NCBI RefSeq assembly: GCF_029626225.1
Contig: NZ_JARUBP010000001.1
Location: forward strand, 2,728,001 to 2,792,000
Source: Asanoa sp. WMMD1127
GTDB lineage: Bacteria; Actinomycetota; Actinomycetes; Mycobacteriales; Micromonosporaceae
Direction: 5' to 3'
DNA length: 64,000 bases
Below the pieces are notes generated by a model. The model was not told where the DNA came from and did no database searches. It was given only the letters and a program-made list of their open reading frames with translations. Made by a program: the position numbers and the translations under genes. This document shows, one piece after another, positions 57,270 through 64,000 of the stretch (positions within the stretch are counted from its first letter, which is position 1; each line of letters opens with the position of its first letter).

Positions 57270-58859
57270 CTAGAGCGGGATGTTGCCGTGCTTCTTGGGC
57301 GGCAACGTCTCCCGCTTGGTGCGCAGGGCTCGCAGGCCGCGGACGATCTGCACCCGCGTCTCGTGCGGCGGGATCACCGCGTCGACGTAGCCCCGCTCCG
57401 CCGCGATGTAGGGGTTGGCCAGCGTGTCCTCGTACTCCTGGATCTTCGCGGCGCGCAGGGCGGCCGGGTCGTCGGCCTCCGCGAGCTCGCCGCGGTAGAG
57501 GATGTTGACCGCGCCCTGCGCCCCCATCACGGCGATCTGCGCGGTCGGCCACGCGAAGTTCAGGTCGGCGCCGAGGTGCTTCGAACCCATCACGTCGTAC
57601 GCCCCGCCGTAGGCCTTGCGGGTGATGACGGTGAGCTTGGGGACGGTGGCCTCGGCGTACGCGTAGATGAGCTTGGCCCCGCGCCGGATGATGCCGTCCC
57701 ACTCCTGGCCGGTGCCGGGCAGGAAACCGGGAACGTCCACAAAGGTCAGCACCGGGATGTTGAACGCGTCGCAGGTCCGCACGAACCGGGCCGCCTTCTC
57801 GGACGCCGCGATGTCGAGCGTGCCGGCGAAGTGCAGCGGCTGGTTGGCCACCACGCCGACCGGTCGGCCCTCGACCCGGCCGTAGCCGACCACGATGTTC
57901 TGCGCGTAGAGCGGCATCACCTCGAGGAACTCGCCGTCGTCGAGCACGTGGGTGACCGCGGTCTTGATGTCGTAGGGCTGGTTGGCCGAGTCGGGCACCA
58001 GCGTGTCGAGCTCGCGGTCGTCGTCGGTGATGTCGAGGGTCGCCGGGGCCGGGAAGACGGGCGGCTCGTCGAGGTTGTTGGCCGGCAGATAGGACAGCAG
58101 CGCCTTGACGTAGTCGATCGCGTCGTCCTCGTCGGTGGCCAGGTAGTGCGCATTGCCGCTGCGGGTGTTGTGCGTGCGGGCACCGCCGAGGTCCTCCATG
58201 CCGACGTCTTCGCCGGTGACCGTCTTGATCACGTCGGGACCGGTGATGAACATGTGCGACGTCTGGTCGACCATCACGGTGAAGTCGGTGACCGCCGGCG
58301 AATAGACCGCGCCACCGGCGCAGGGACCCATGACCAGCGAGATCTGGGGTACGACGCCCGAGGCGCGCACGTTGCGGAAGAAGATCTCGCCGTAGAGGCC
58401 GAGCGAGACCACGCCCTCCTGGATCCGGGCGCCGCCGGAGTCGTTGATGCCGATGATCGGGCAGCCGGTCTTCATGGCGAGGTCCATCACCTTGACGATC
58501 TTCTCGCCGAAGACCTCGCCGAGCGAGCCGCCGAACACGGTGAAGTCCTGCGCGAACACGCAGACCTGGCGGCCGTCGACGGTGCCGTAGCCGGTGATCA
58601 CGCCGTCGCCGTACGGCCGGGTCCTGTCGAGTCCGAAGGCGACCGAGCGGTGCCTGGCCAGCTCGTCGAGCTCCACGAAGCTGCCCTCGTCGAGCAGCAT
58701 CTCGATCCGCTCGCGAGCGGTCTTCTTGCCGCGCGCGTGCTGCTTCTCGACCGCGCGCGCCGAGCCCGCGTGGGTGGCGTCGTCGACCCGGGCCGCGAGG
58801 TCGGCGAGCCGCCCGGCGGTGGTGCGGATGTCGACCTCGGCACTGCGTTGATCTGTCAC
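57270..58859 (-). CDS. accD: acyl-CoA (propionyl-CoA) carboxylase beta subunit
   Basis: A 529-aa carboxyltransferase. The N-terminal half has [23 protein letters not shown] and [13 protein letters not shown]. The C-terminal half has [36 protein letters not shown] and [16 protein letters not shown]. It transfers CO2 from biotin on AccA3 to propionyl- or acetyl-CoA to give (methyl)malonyl-CoA. The AccD5-like length and a full set of oxyanion loops favour propionyl-CoA. The start is GTG 58859, with TACGAT 6 bases upstream. It is convergent with the fusion gene (4-base gap). Confidence 0.96.
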   Translation of the reverse strand: MTDQRSAEVDIRTTAGRLADLAARVDDATHAGSARAVEKQHARGKKTARERIEMLLDEGSFVELDELARHRSVAFGLDRTRPYGDGVITGYGTVDGRQVCVFAQDFTVFGGSLGEVFGEKIVKVMDLAMKTGCPIIGINDSGGARIQEGVVSLGLYGEIFFRNVRASGVVPQISLVMGPCAGGAVYSPAVTDFTVMVDQTSHMFITGPDVIKTVTGEDVGMEDLGGARTHNTRSGNAHYLATDEDDAIDYVKALLSYLPANNLDEPPVFPAPATLDITDDDRELDTLVPDSANQPYDIKTAVTHVLDDGEFLEVMPLYAQNIVVGYGRVEGRPVGVVANQPLHFAGTLDIAASEKAARFVRTCDAFNIPVLTFVDVPGFLPGTGQEWDGIIRRGAKLIYAYAEATVPKLTVITRKAYGGAYDVMGSKHLGADLNFAWPTAQIAVMGAQGAVNILYRGELAEADDPAALRAAKIQEYEDTLANPYIAAERGYVDAVIPPHETRVQIVRGLRALRTKRETLPPKKHGNIPL

Positions 58860-58958
58860 GGCCCGATCGTAACGACGGTTCAGTCCGCCGAGGTTGTGCG
58901 GTTCGTCTCGACGCGTCCGTAGCGTTTCGCGGTTAATGCCCGATTCGTTAGACCTCAC

Positions 58959-59642
58959 GTGATGACGGTCGTCGGACTCCTGTTCCTGATCGGAGGCGCC
59001 GGCGTCCTCCTCACCATGAACCGGCTGCTGTGGCCGCTCGACGAGAGCGACCCGGCCGGACGCCCGGGCGGACCCGGGCGCGCGTCGGTGGCGGGCGGCC
59101 GGCCGGGGCCGGCCCGCCACCCACGCCAACGCCTCCCGACCCGCGCCACCGCCGCGCGCCGGCCGAAAGCCGCGACCGCCGGTCACGCCGCCGGCTCGCC
59201 GCCGCCGGCAGCGCTCGGCGCGCGCCCGCCGGTCACCGCCCAGCGGACGCCGGTGTGGGTGGGGTCGACGGCGCGCCGGATCCCGCCGCCGGCGACCGAG
59301 CAGGCCGCGCCGGCCGGAACGTCGGCAAGAGACGCCGCGGGGCGGGCCCGGTCCGGGGCCCGCACGGCGGCGCAGGGCAACGGGTGGCGCCCGGCGCCAC
59401 CGGTCGATCCATCGTCAGCTCGCCGCCCAGCCTCCGCGCCGGCCAGGACGCGCCAGACCGCGGCCGCGCCGCAGGATCAGGCCGCGGTGCCGCGGCATGC
59501 TGCCGAGGAGCGGCCGCCGACGTCGTCGTGGGCGCAGGTGCGGGTGGTCACCGTTCCGGACCGGGCGCCGGCGCCGGCGGGCGGGCGGGTCTACGGCGGG
59601 GGCGCCCGCCGCGCGGACGGCCCGGCCAACCGCTGGTCGTAG
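58959..59642 (+). CDS. single-pass membrane protein with disordered Ala/Pro/Arg tail
   Basis: A 227-aa protein. One N-terminal membrane helix (2-24) is followed by a long low-complexity basic Ala/Pro/Arg segment with no recognised domain. It starts at GTG 58959 or ATG 58962. It lies 9 bases before birA. Strong composition bias makes the assignment weak, but the signal-anchor start and spacing to birA support a gene. Confidence 0.5.
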   Translation: MMTVVGLLFLIGGAGVLLTMNRLLWPLDESDPAGRPGGPGRASVAGGRPGPARHPRQRLPTRATAARRPKAATAGHAAGSPPPAALGARPPVTAQRTPVWVGSTARRIPPPATEQAAPAGTSARDAAGRARSGARTAAQGNGWRPAPPVDPSSARRPASAPARTRQTAAAPQDQAAVPRHAAEERPPTSSWAQVRVVTVPDRAPAPAGGRVYGGGARRADGPANRWS

Positions 59643-59651
59643 GCTTGCCGG

Positions 59652-60533
59652 GTGCCCGGCTCGCCGTACACCGACCTGGATCGTCCGCCGCTCAACGCGC
59701 GCGCTCTCGAGCGTGCCCTGATCGGTCCCGGCGAGCTGTGGACCCGGATCGACCTCAAGGCGGAGACCCCCTCCACCAACGCCGACGTCGCGGACGCCGC
59801 CCGCAGCGGGGTGCCCGAAGGGCTGGTCGAGGTCACCGAGTGGCAGACCGCCGGCCGGGGACGGCTGGGCCGCACCTGGGTGTCGCCGCCCCGGGCCGGG
59901 CTCGCCGTCAGCGTCCTGCTCCGCCCCGGCGCCGCCGACCCGGAGCGGGATTGGCCTGCGCTGCCGCCCAAGGCGTACGCCTGGCTGCCCCTGCTCGCCG
60001 GTGTCGCCCTCGCGGAGGCCGTGATCCGGCTCGCCGAGCTGCCCGACGGCGTGCTGCCGGAGCTGAAGTGGCCCAACGACCTGCTGATCGGCGGCGCGAA
60101 GTGCGCGGGCATCCTCGCCGAGGGCGTGCCGGACGGCGCGGGCGGTCCGGCCGTGGTCATCGGCCTCGGGCTCAACGTGACGCTCCGCCAGGAGGAGCTG
60201 CCGCGGAGCCCGACCGGTCTGCCGGCGACCTCGCTGCGGCTGGCCGGCGCCGAGGTGACCGATCGTGACCCCCTGCTGCGGGCCACGCTGCGCGGCCTGG
60301 CGACCTGGTACGAGCGGTTCCGCCTGGCCGGGGGCGATGCCGCGGCGAGTGGGCTGCGGGGCGCCTACCTGAGCCGGTGCGCGACGGTCGGCCGCCAGGT
60401 GCGGGTGCTGCTGCCGGGCGGCGACGAGTTCGCCGGCGAGGCGACGGGGGTCGACGACACGGGTCGGCTGGTCGTCCGCAGCCCCCACGGCGACCGCACC
60501 GTGGCCGCCGGTGACGTGCTGCACCTGCGCTGA
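59652..60533 (+). CDS. birA: biotin--[acyl-CoA carboxylase] ligase
   Basis: A 293-aa BirA without the N-terminal DNA-binding domain. Signature segments: ETPSTNADVADAA, TAGRGRLGRTWVSPP (biotinoyl-AMP loop), LKWPNDLLIGGAKCAGILAE and the C-terminal SH3-like domain GRQVRVLLPGGDEFAGEATGVDD. It activates biotin and attaches it to Lys in the EAMKM motif of AccA3. Starts at GTG 59652. It sits beside accD as in other actinomycetes. Confidence 0.96.
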   Translation: MPGSPYTDLDRPPLNARALERALIGPGELWTRIDLKAETPSTNADVADAARSGVPEGLVEVTEWQTAGRGRLGRTWVSPPRAGLAVSVLLRPGAADPERDWPALPPKAYAWLPLLAGVALAEAVIRLAELPDGVLPELKWPNDLLIGGAKCAGILAEGVPDGAGGPAVVIGLGLNVTLRQEELPRSPTGLPATSLRLAGAEVTDRDPLLRATLRGLATWYERFRLAGGDAAASGLRGAYLSRCATVGRQVRVLLPGGDEFAGEATGVDDTGRLVVRSPHGDRTVAAGDVLHLR

Positions 60534-60588
60534 GATACGACAACAGCCGGGGGTACGCGCCGGCAGGGCGAGGCAGTAGGTTCACCCC

Positions 60589-61143
60589 GTGGCATTTCCC
60601 GAAGACGTGCTGACCAGTGAGGAGCGCGTGGTCCTGCACGTGCACCCGCACTGGAAGACGCTCGCCCGCCCCATCGTGTTGGGCCTTCTGGTGGTCGCCG
60701 CGGCAGTGGTCGCGTTGATCTTCGTGCCCAGCGGGCTCGGTCAGCTGATCATCGGTGGCGTCGCGCTGCTCGTCCTGCTCTGGCTGCTGCTGCGGCCGGT
60801 GCTCGTCCGGCAGACCACCCACTACGTCTTCACCGACCAGCGCATCCTGCTCCAGGTCGGCATCTTCAACCGCGACCGGCGCGACATCCCGCTGAGCCGG
60901 GTCAACGACCACTCGATGAACCAGCACTTCGTCGAGCGCCTGCTCGGCACCGGCACGCTGGTCATCGAGTCGGCCGGCGAGCGCGGCCAGCAGGTCCTGC
61001 ACGACATCCCGCGCGTCGAGAAGGTGCAGACGCTGCTCTACGAGCTCGTCGAGGCCGACCACGACCGCGACAGCCTCGACGAGGGCGAGATGCGCGACAT
61101 CATGCGCGAGCACCGCGAAGCGACCGCCGGCGACAACCCTTAG
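60589..61143 (+). CDS. PH-domain (bPH2/YdbS-like) membrane protein
   Basis: A 184-aa protein. Two membrane helices (about 24-45 and 48-70) are followed by a bacterial pleckstrin-homology-type domain (LVRQTTHYVFTDQRILLQVGIFNRDRRDIPLSRVND). Its role is unknown. The GTG at 60589 has a TAGGTT box 6 bases upstream (leaderless). A PH-domain protein next to birA is also seen in mycobacteria as I recall. Its stop overlaps the facing Eis-type gene by 4 bases. Confidence 0.88.
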   Translation: MAFPEDVLTSEERVVLHVHPHWKTLARPIVLGLLVVAAAVVALIFVPSGLGQLIIGGVALLVLLWLLLRPVLVRQTTHYVFTDQRILLQVGIFNRDRRDIPLSRVNDHSMNQHFVERLLGTGTLVIESAGERGQQVLHDIPRVEKVQTLLYELVEADHDRDSLDEGEMRDIMREHREATAGDNP

Positions 61144-62321
61144 AACTCGGCGAAGACGTACGGCGGGCGGGGCGGGAACAGTACGCGCAGCGCTTCGGCG
61201 GCCTCGACAGGCACCGTGCCCAGGCCGCGCAGGGTGATCTCGGCCGGGTCGAGCACGCCGTAGACCAGCGCCGACAGCCCGGCCGCGGTCAGCGACACGG
61301 CGGCCGGCGCGTCGCTGCGGTCGACGGCCAGCGTCCCCGATGTCCCGTCGAGGTGGTAGCGGCCGCCCAGCAGCGCGTCGTCGACCACGTCGACGGTGAT
61401 CGCCACGGGGCCCGCCGCGATGCCTTCGAGGCCGTCGAGCGAGAGCACGCGGGCCATCGGCGCGTTGGAGCCGGCCGAGCGCGTGTCGGCGGTAGTCGCG
61501 ACGCGGATGTCGTCGGCCCACAGCTCGGGCGTCTCGCCGGGCAGCAGCCCCAGCTTGACCCGGTCGACCTGGTCCGCGTGCCGGGCCAGGAACTGCAGCA
61601 GCAGGGCCCGCCCGCGCGGGCCGGTGTGCAGCAGGGTGTCGGCCGACAGCTCGCCGAGGTGGTCGTCGATCCGGTACGACAGGGCGCCGGCGACCTCGCC
61701 GTCGACGTGGGCGGTGACCACCCATTTCCGGTCGTCCCGCAGGGAGACGGCGCGGAAGTCGGGGAACACCGCGAAACCGTGCCGCTCGTCGAGCAGCCGC
61801 AGGGTCAGCGCGCGCAGGTCGGCGTAACCGTCGGCGATCCGGCGCCAGCGCAGTTCGCCGGGCAGGTCCGCCCGGAGCAGGTCGCCGAGACCGTCGGGGG
61901 AGAACGTGGCGGACCGGTGCTGCGGCAGGCTCACGTAGCCGAACCGCGCGTAGAAGGACGGTCGGAACGGGTAGAGCGCGGAGACCGGGTTGCCCTCGTC
62001 GCGCATCTCCTCGAGGAGCTGGTTGAGCAGCGCGCGGACGAAGCCGCGGCGGCGGGCCAGCGGGTGCGTCGCGACGCCCGCTACGCCGGCCATCGGCAGG
62101 ACCATGCCGCGCACGTTCTGCTGCATCGGGATGGCGGACGCGGCGGCCAGCGTGACGCCGTCCTCCTCGGCGACCAGCGTGTGGTTGCCCGAGTGGTAGG
62201 GCAGGAACTCGCGGTAGTGCGCGGAGACGGCCTGCTCGGTCGGCGACTTGTCGAACGCGTACGACTGGAGCGGGAACGACGTGGTGAGCCGCTCGTCGCC
62301 GCTGACCCGACGGATTCTCAA
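61140..62321 (-). CDS. Eis-type GNAT acetyltransferase
   Basis: A 393-aa protein. An N-terminal GNAT domain with VATHPLARRRGFVRALLNQLLEEM is followed by a second degenerate GNAT domain and a C-terminal SCP2-like domain, ending in Phe as Eis proteins do (the C-terminal carboxylate helps catalysis in that family). Eis enzymes acetylate amines, including aminoglycosides; the substrate here is not known. The start is TTG 62321, overlapping the preceding gtrA stop by 4 bases (TTGA), so it is coupled to that gene. Confidence 0.88.
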   Translation of the reverse strand: MRIRRVSGDERLTTSFPLQSYAFDKSPTEQAVSAHYREFLPYHSGNHTLVAEEDGVTLAAASAIPMQQNVRGMVLPMAGVAGVATHPLARRRGFVRALLNQLLEEMRDEGNPVSALYPFRPSFYARFGYVSLPQHRSATFSPDGLGDLLRADLPGELRWRRIADGYADLRALTLRLLDERHGFAVFPDFRAVSLRDDRKWVVTAHVDGEVAGALSYRIDDHLGELSADTLLHTGPRGRALLLQFLARHADQVDRVKLGLLPGETPELWADDIRVATTADTRSAGSNAPMARVLSLDGLEGIAAGPVAITVDVVDDALLGGRYHLDGTSGTLAVDRSDAPAAVSLTAAGLSALVYGVLDPAEITLRGLGTVPVEAAEALRVLFPPRPPYVFAEF

Positions 62322-62902
62322 CGGTGGCGGCGGGCCGTGCCGGCGGACTCGAACTCCTCGACGACCTCGGCCAGCTCGGCGACCGGGTCGAAGGTGGCGA
62401 TCACGTCACCGTCGACGGGGTGATGGCTGTGCTGCCTGACCGGAGCGACCGCCGGGGCAGCCGGCTCGGCCGCCGGCCGGAACACGAAGGTCCGGTAGGT
62501 GTAGAACCGGAAGATCGTGGCCAGCCCCAGCCCGAGGAACTTGAAGACGTTGAGCCAGAGCAGGCTGTGCGTGCCCAGGCCGTATTTCGCGATGCCCAGC
62601 ACGCCGAGCTCGATCACCAGGCCGGTGGCGTTGAACAGCACGAAGAGCGCGGTCTCGCGGCGCATGGCCGACTTGGGCCGGTCGCGGTAGGTCCAGTGCC
62701 GGTTCATGAAGTAAGACGTGATCGTCGCGAAGACGGTCGCGACGACGTTGGCCTTCAGCTGCCCGTTGTGGAAGACGGTGAGGGCCAGGGCATTGAACAC
62801 CACGAAGTTGATGACGGTGTTGATGCCACCGACGATGCCGAACTTCAGCGCCTCACGAACGAGTTTGTTCCAGCGCTCAGGCAGGTGTCGGTCCACGCGC
62901 AT
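62318..62902 (-). CDS. GtrA-family membrane protein 1
   Basis: A 194-aa protein with four membrane helices: LKFGIVGGINTVINFVVFNAL opens the GtrA domain, followed by TITSYFMNRHWTYRD and FRFYTYRTFVFR. GtrA proteins move or flip polyprenyl-linked sugars for cell-surface glycans. The C-terminal tail is acidic and soluble. It precedes the Eis-type gene in one transcript. A second GtrA gene lies 70 bases upstream. Confidence 0.92.
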   Translation of the reverse strand: MRVDRHLPERWNKLVREALKFGIVGGINTVINFVVFNALALTVFHNGQLKANVVATVFATITSYFMNRHWTYRDRPKSAMRRETALFVLFNATGLVIELGVLGIAKYGLGTHSLLWLNVFKFLGLGLATIFRFYTYRTFVFRPAAEPAAPAVAPVRQHSHHPVDGDVIATFDPVAELAEVVEEFESAGTARRHR

Positions 62903-62972
62903 TGGGCCACCTTACGGGAGATGGGCGGTTCAGTTGGGGCCAACGGTGGTGGTTGCGGGGGAACTCACTCCC

Positions 62973-63524
62973 CTAGTCACCCTTGGTCACGGGCACTGAA
63001 GCGGACGGTGTCGGTGGTGCTGCCGCCGCGTCGATGAAAACGAACCGCCGGTAGGACCAGAAACGGAAGAGGGTGCCGACCGCCGTGCCGATGAACTGGC
63101 CGGAGATGTTGTCGGCGAGCGCCGTCTGGAACACGCTCGGCCAGAAATTGCCGAGGATGTAATGGCTGATGCCCAGGCAGGCCAGGCCGATGCCGAGACC
63201 GACGGCATTGAAGAAGAAATAGAGCACGTATTCGCGGCGCAGGCCGTTGCTGGCGCGGTGTCGCCAGGTCCAGAACCGGTTGCCGACGAAGGCGAGGCTC
63301 GCGGCGATGACCGTGGAGATCGTCTTCGCGATCAGCGGCGGGGTGCCCGCGCCGGAGATCAACAAGTTGAAGATCAGCAGGTCGACCAGGAACGCGATGC
63401 CCCCGACCGTGCCGAATTTGCCGAGCTCTTTGACCAGGTGACCGAACCTGTCGCGCAGCCGCGCCACCACCCCTTGCGGGGCGGCCGAAGATGACGACTC
63501 GTCGTCGGCAACGGTTGCGGACAC
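62973..63524 (-). CDS. GtrA-family membrane protein 2
   Basis: A 183-aa protein with four membrane helices and the same landmarks as its neighbour: KFGTVGGIAFLVDLLIFNLL, ASLAFVGNRFWTWRHR and FRFWSYRRFVFID. The two are diverged paralogs in tandem. The N-terminal 30 residues are a Ser/Ala-rich soluble extension. GTG 63524 is the start. Confidence 0.92.
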   Translation of the reverse strand: MSATVADDESSSSAAPQGVVARLRDRFGHLVKELGKFGTVGGIAFLVDLLIFNLLISGAGTPPLIAKTISTVIAASLAFVGNRFWTWRHRASNGLRREYVLYFFFNAVGLGIGLACLGISHYILGNFWPSVFQTALADNISGQFIGTAVGTLFRFWSYRRFVFIDAAAAPPTPSASVPVTKGD

Positions 63525-63636
63525 GGCCCGAGACTACCGTCTGTGCGCATCCCTCGTTCGGTACGCCGGAAACGTTAACCAGACGGTGATCCACGCCGGG
63601 CGGCGACGGGATTGGCCCCGGCGCCGCCCGAAACGA

Positions 63637-64000
63637 TCACCCCGCGGCGGGCAGGTCGGCGAGCTCGTCCAGCGCGGCCCGGCAGTCGGCGCAGGTGGCC
63701 AGGTGGCCGTCGACCGAGCTGCGGGCCCGCCGGGCCAGCCGCCCGCGGAGGTAGCCGGCGAGCCGCGCCGCGACCTGCCGGCACGCCGGCGCGGCGGCCG
63801 GCGCCACGTGCTCCTGCAGGTAGATCTGGCGCAGCCGCTCCCGGGCACGGAAGGCCAGCGCGGCGACCCCGCCCGGGGTCAGGCCCAGCCGGCCCGCCAC
63901 CTGGGCCGCCGACTCGCCCTGGACGGCGGTGTGCCAGAGCACCGCCCGCCAGCGCTCGGGCAGTCGGGCGAAGGCCCGGGCCGCGTAGAGCCGGTCGAGC
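63637..64000 (-). CDS. ECF sigma factor with fused zinc-finger, C-terminal fragment
   Basis: The gene enters from the right edge and its N-terminus is missing. The visible part begins RLYAARAFARLPERWRAVLW, continues through sigma region 4 (QGESAAQVAGRLGLTPGGVAALAFRARERL) and ends in an anti-sigma-type zinc finger (HLATCADC, zf-HC2). This fused sigma/zinc-finger layout is common among actinobacterial ECF factors. Only the last about 120 residues are seen. Confidence 0.85.
   Translation of the reverse strand, partial: LDRLYAARAFARLPERWRAVLWHTAVQGESAAQVAGRLGLTPGGVAALAFRARERLRQIYLQEHVAPAAAPACRQVAARLAGYLRGRLARRARSSVDGHLATCADCRAALDELADLPAAG

Overview
The window is high-GC DNA from an actinomycete. 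Gene content and order point to the Micromonosporaceae (Asanoa, Actinoplanes or Micromonospora-like); this is inferred from gene families and style, not from a marker gene. GTG and TTG starts, 4- and 8-base start/stop overlaps, and TAnnnT -10 boxes 6-8 bases before the start codon (leaderless transcripts) recur throughout. About 60 protein genes are supported. I recognised no rRNA, tRNA, CRISPR array or insertion sequence.

Layout. 1-1.6 kb: start of cydA (cytochrome bd oxidase) beside a blaR/blaI pair, with the same 18-bp operator-like dyad before cydA and before blaI. 1.6-6.8 kb: a 972-aa membrane-anchored glycosidase-like protein, a membrane Hsp70-like ATPase and an orphan gene. 6.8-7.5 kb: gene-free simple repeats. 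7.5-15.7 kb: nucleoside and sugar-phosphate metabolism: deoC with a normal and a degenerate aldehyde dehydrogenase, upp with two DnaA-box-like sites in the divergent promoter, GPP34, a polytopic membrane protein and a phosphohexomutase. 15.8-28 kb: a receptor Ser/Thr kinase, a B12-dependent mutase large subunit, an M20 amidohydrolase, a DUF4349 lipoprotein, an MBL-fold operon, a tandem GNAT, a gamma-glutamylcyclotransferase, LpdA-type flavoprotein and DedA. 28.3-31.6 kb: the conserved ATP-grasp / alpha-E / transglutaminase operon. 31.6-36.3 kb: a lipid kinase, a short threonyl-tRNA synthetase behind what looks like a Thr-codon attenuator, NhaA and a DUF389 protein. 36.3-38.7 kb: a repeat-rich, less GC-rich island with a 506-aa protein built on an 84-bp tandem repeat and a 17-bp tandem array.

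38.7-64 kb: DoxX/TetR with twin operators, GuaB1, the biotin-dependent acyl-CoA carboxylase genes (accA3, maf, accE, accD, birA) spread over 19 kb, a PadR-controlled drug-type ABC exporter, an MFS transporter, a small type VII secretion-associated block (mycosin, PPE-like protein, small partner), a second receptor kinase, a membrane protease, an ECF sigma/membrane partner pair, a MarR-controlled luciferase-like/hemerythrin fusion, a PH-domain protein, an Eis-type acetyltransferase, two GtrA proteins and the end of a sigma factor with a fused zinc finger.

The backbone (upp, pmmB, amidase, lpdA ... accA3, maf, accE, accD, birA, PH protein, GtrA) has the same gene neighbourhood as in mycobacteria, as far as I recall it. 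Kinases, the secretion block, repeat islands and exporters interrupt it. The most interesting signals are the putative threonine attenuator, the shared BlaI-type operator at cydA, the degenerate aldehyde dehydrogenase paired with an intact one, the 84-bp repeat gene, and the luciferase-like/hemerythrin fusion.
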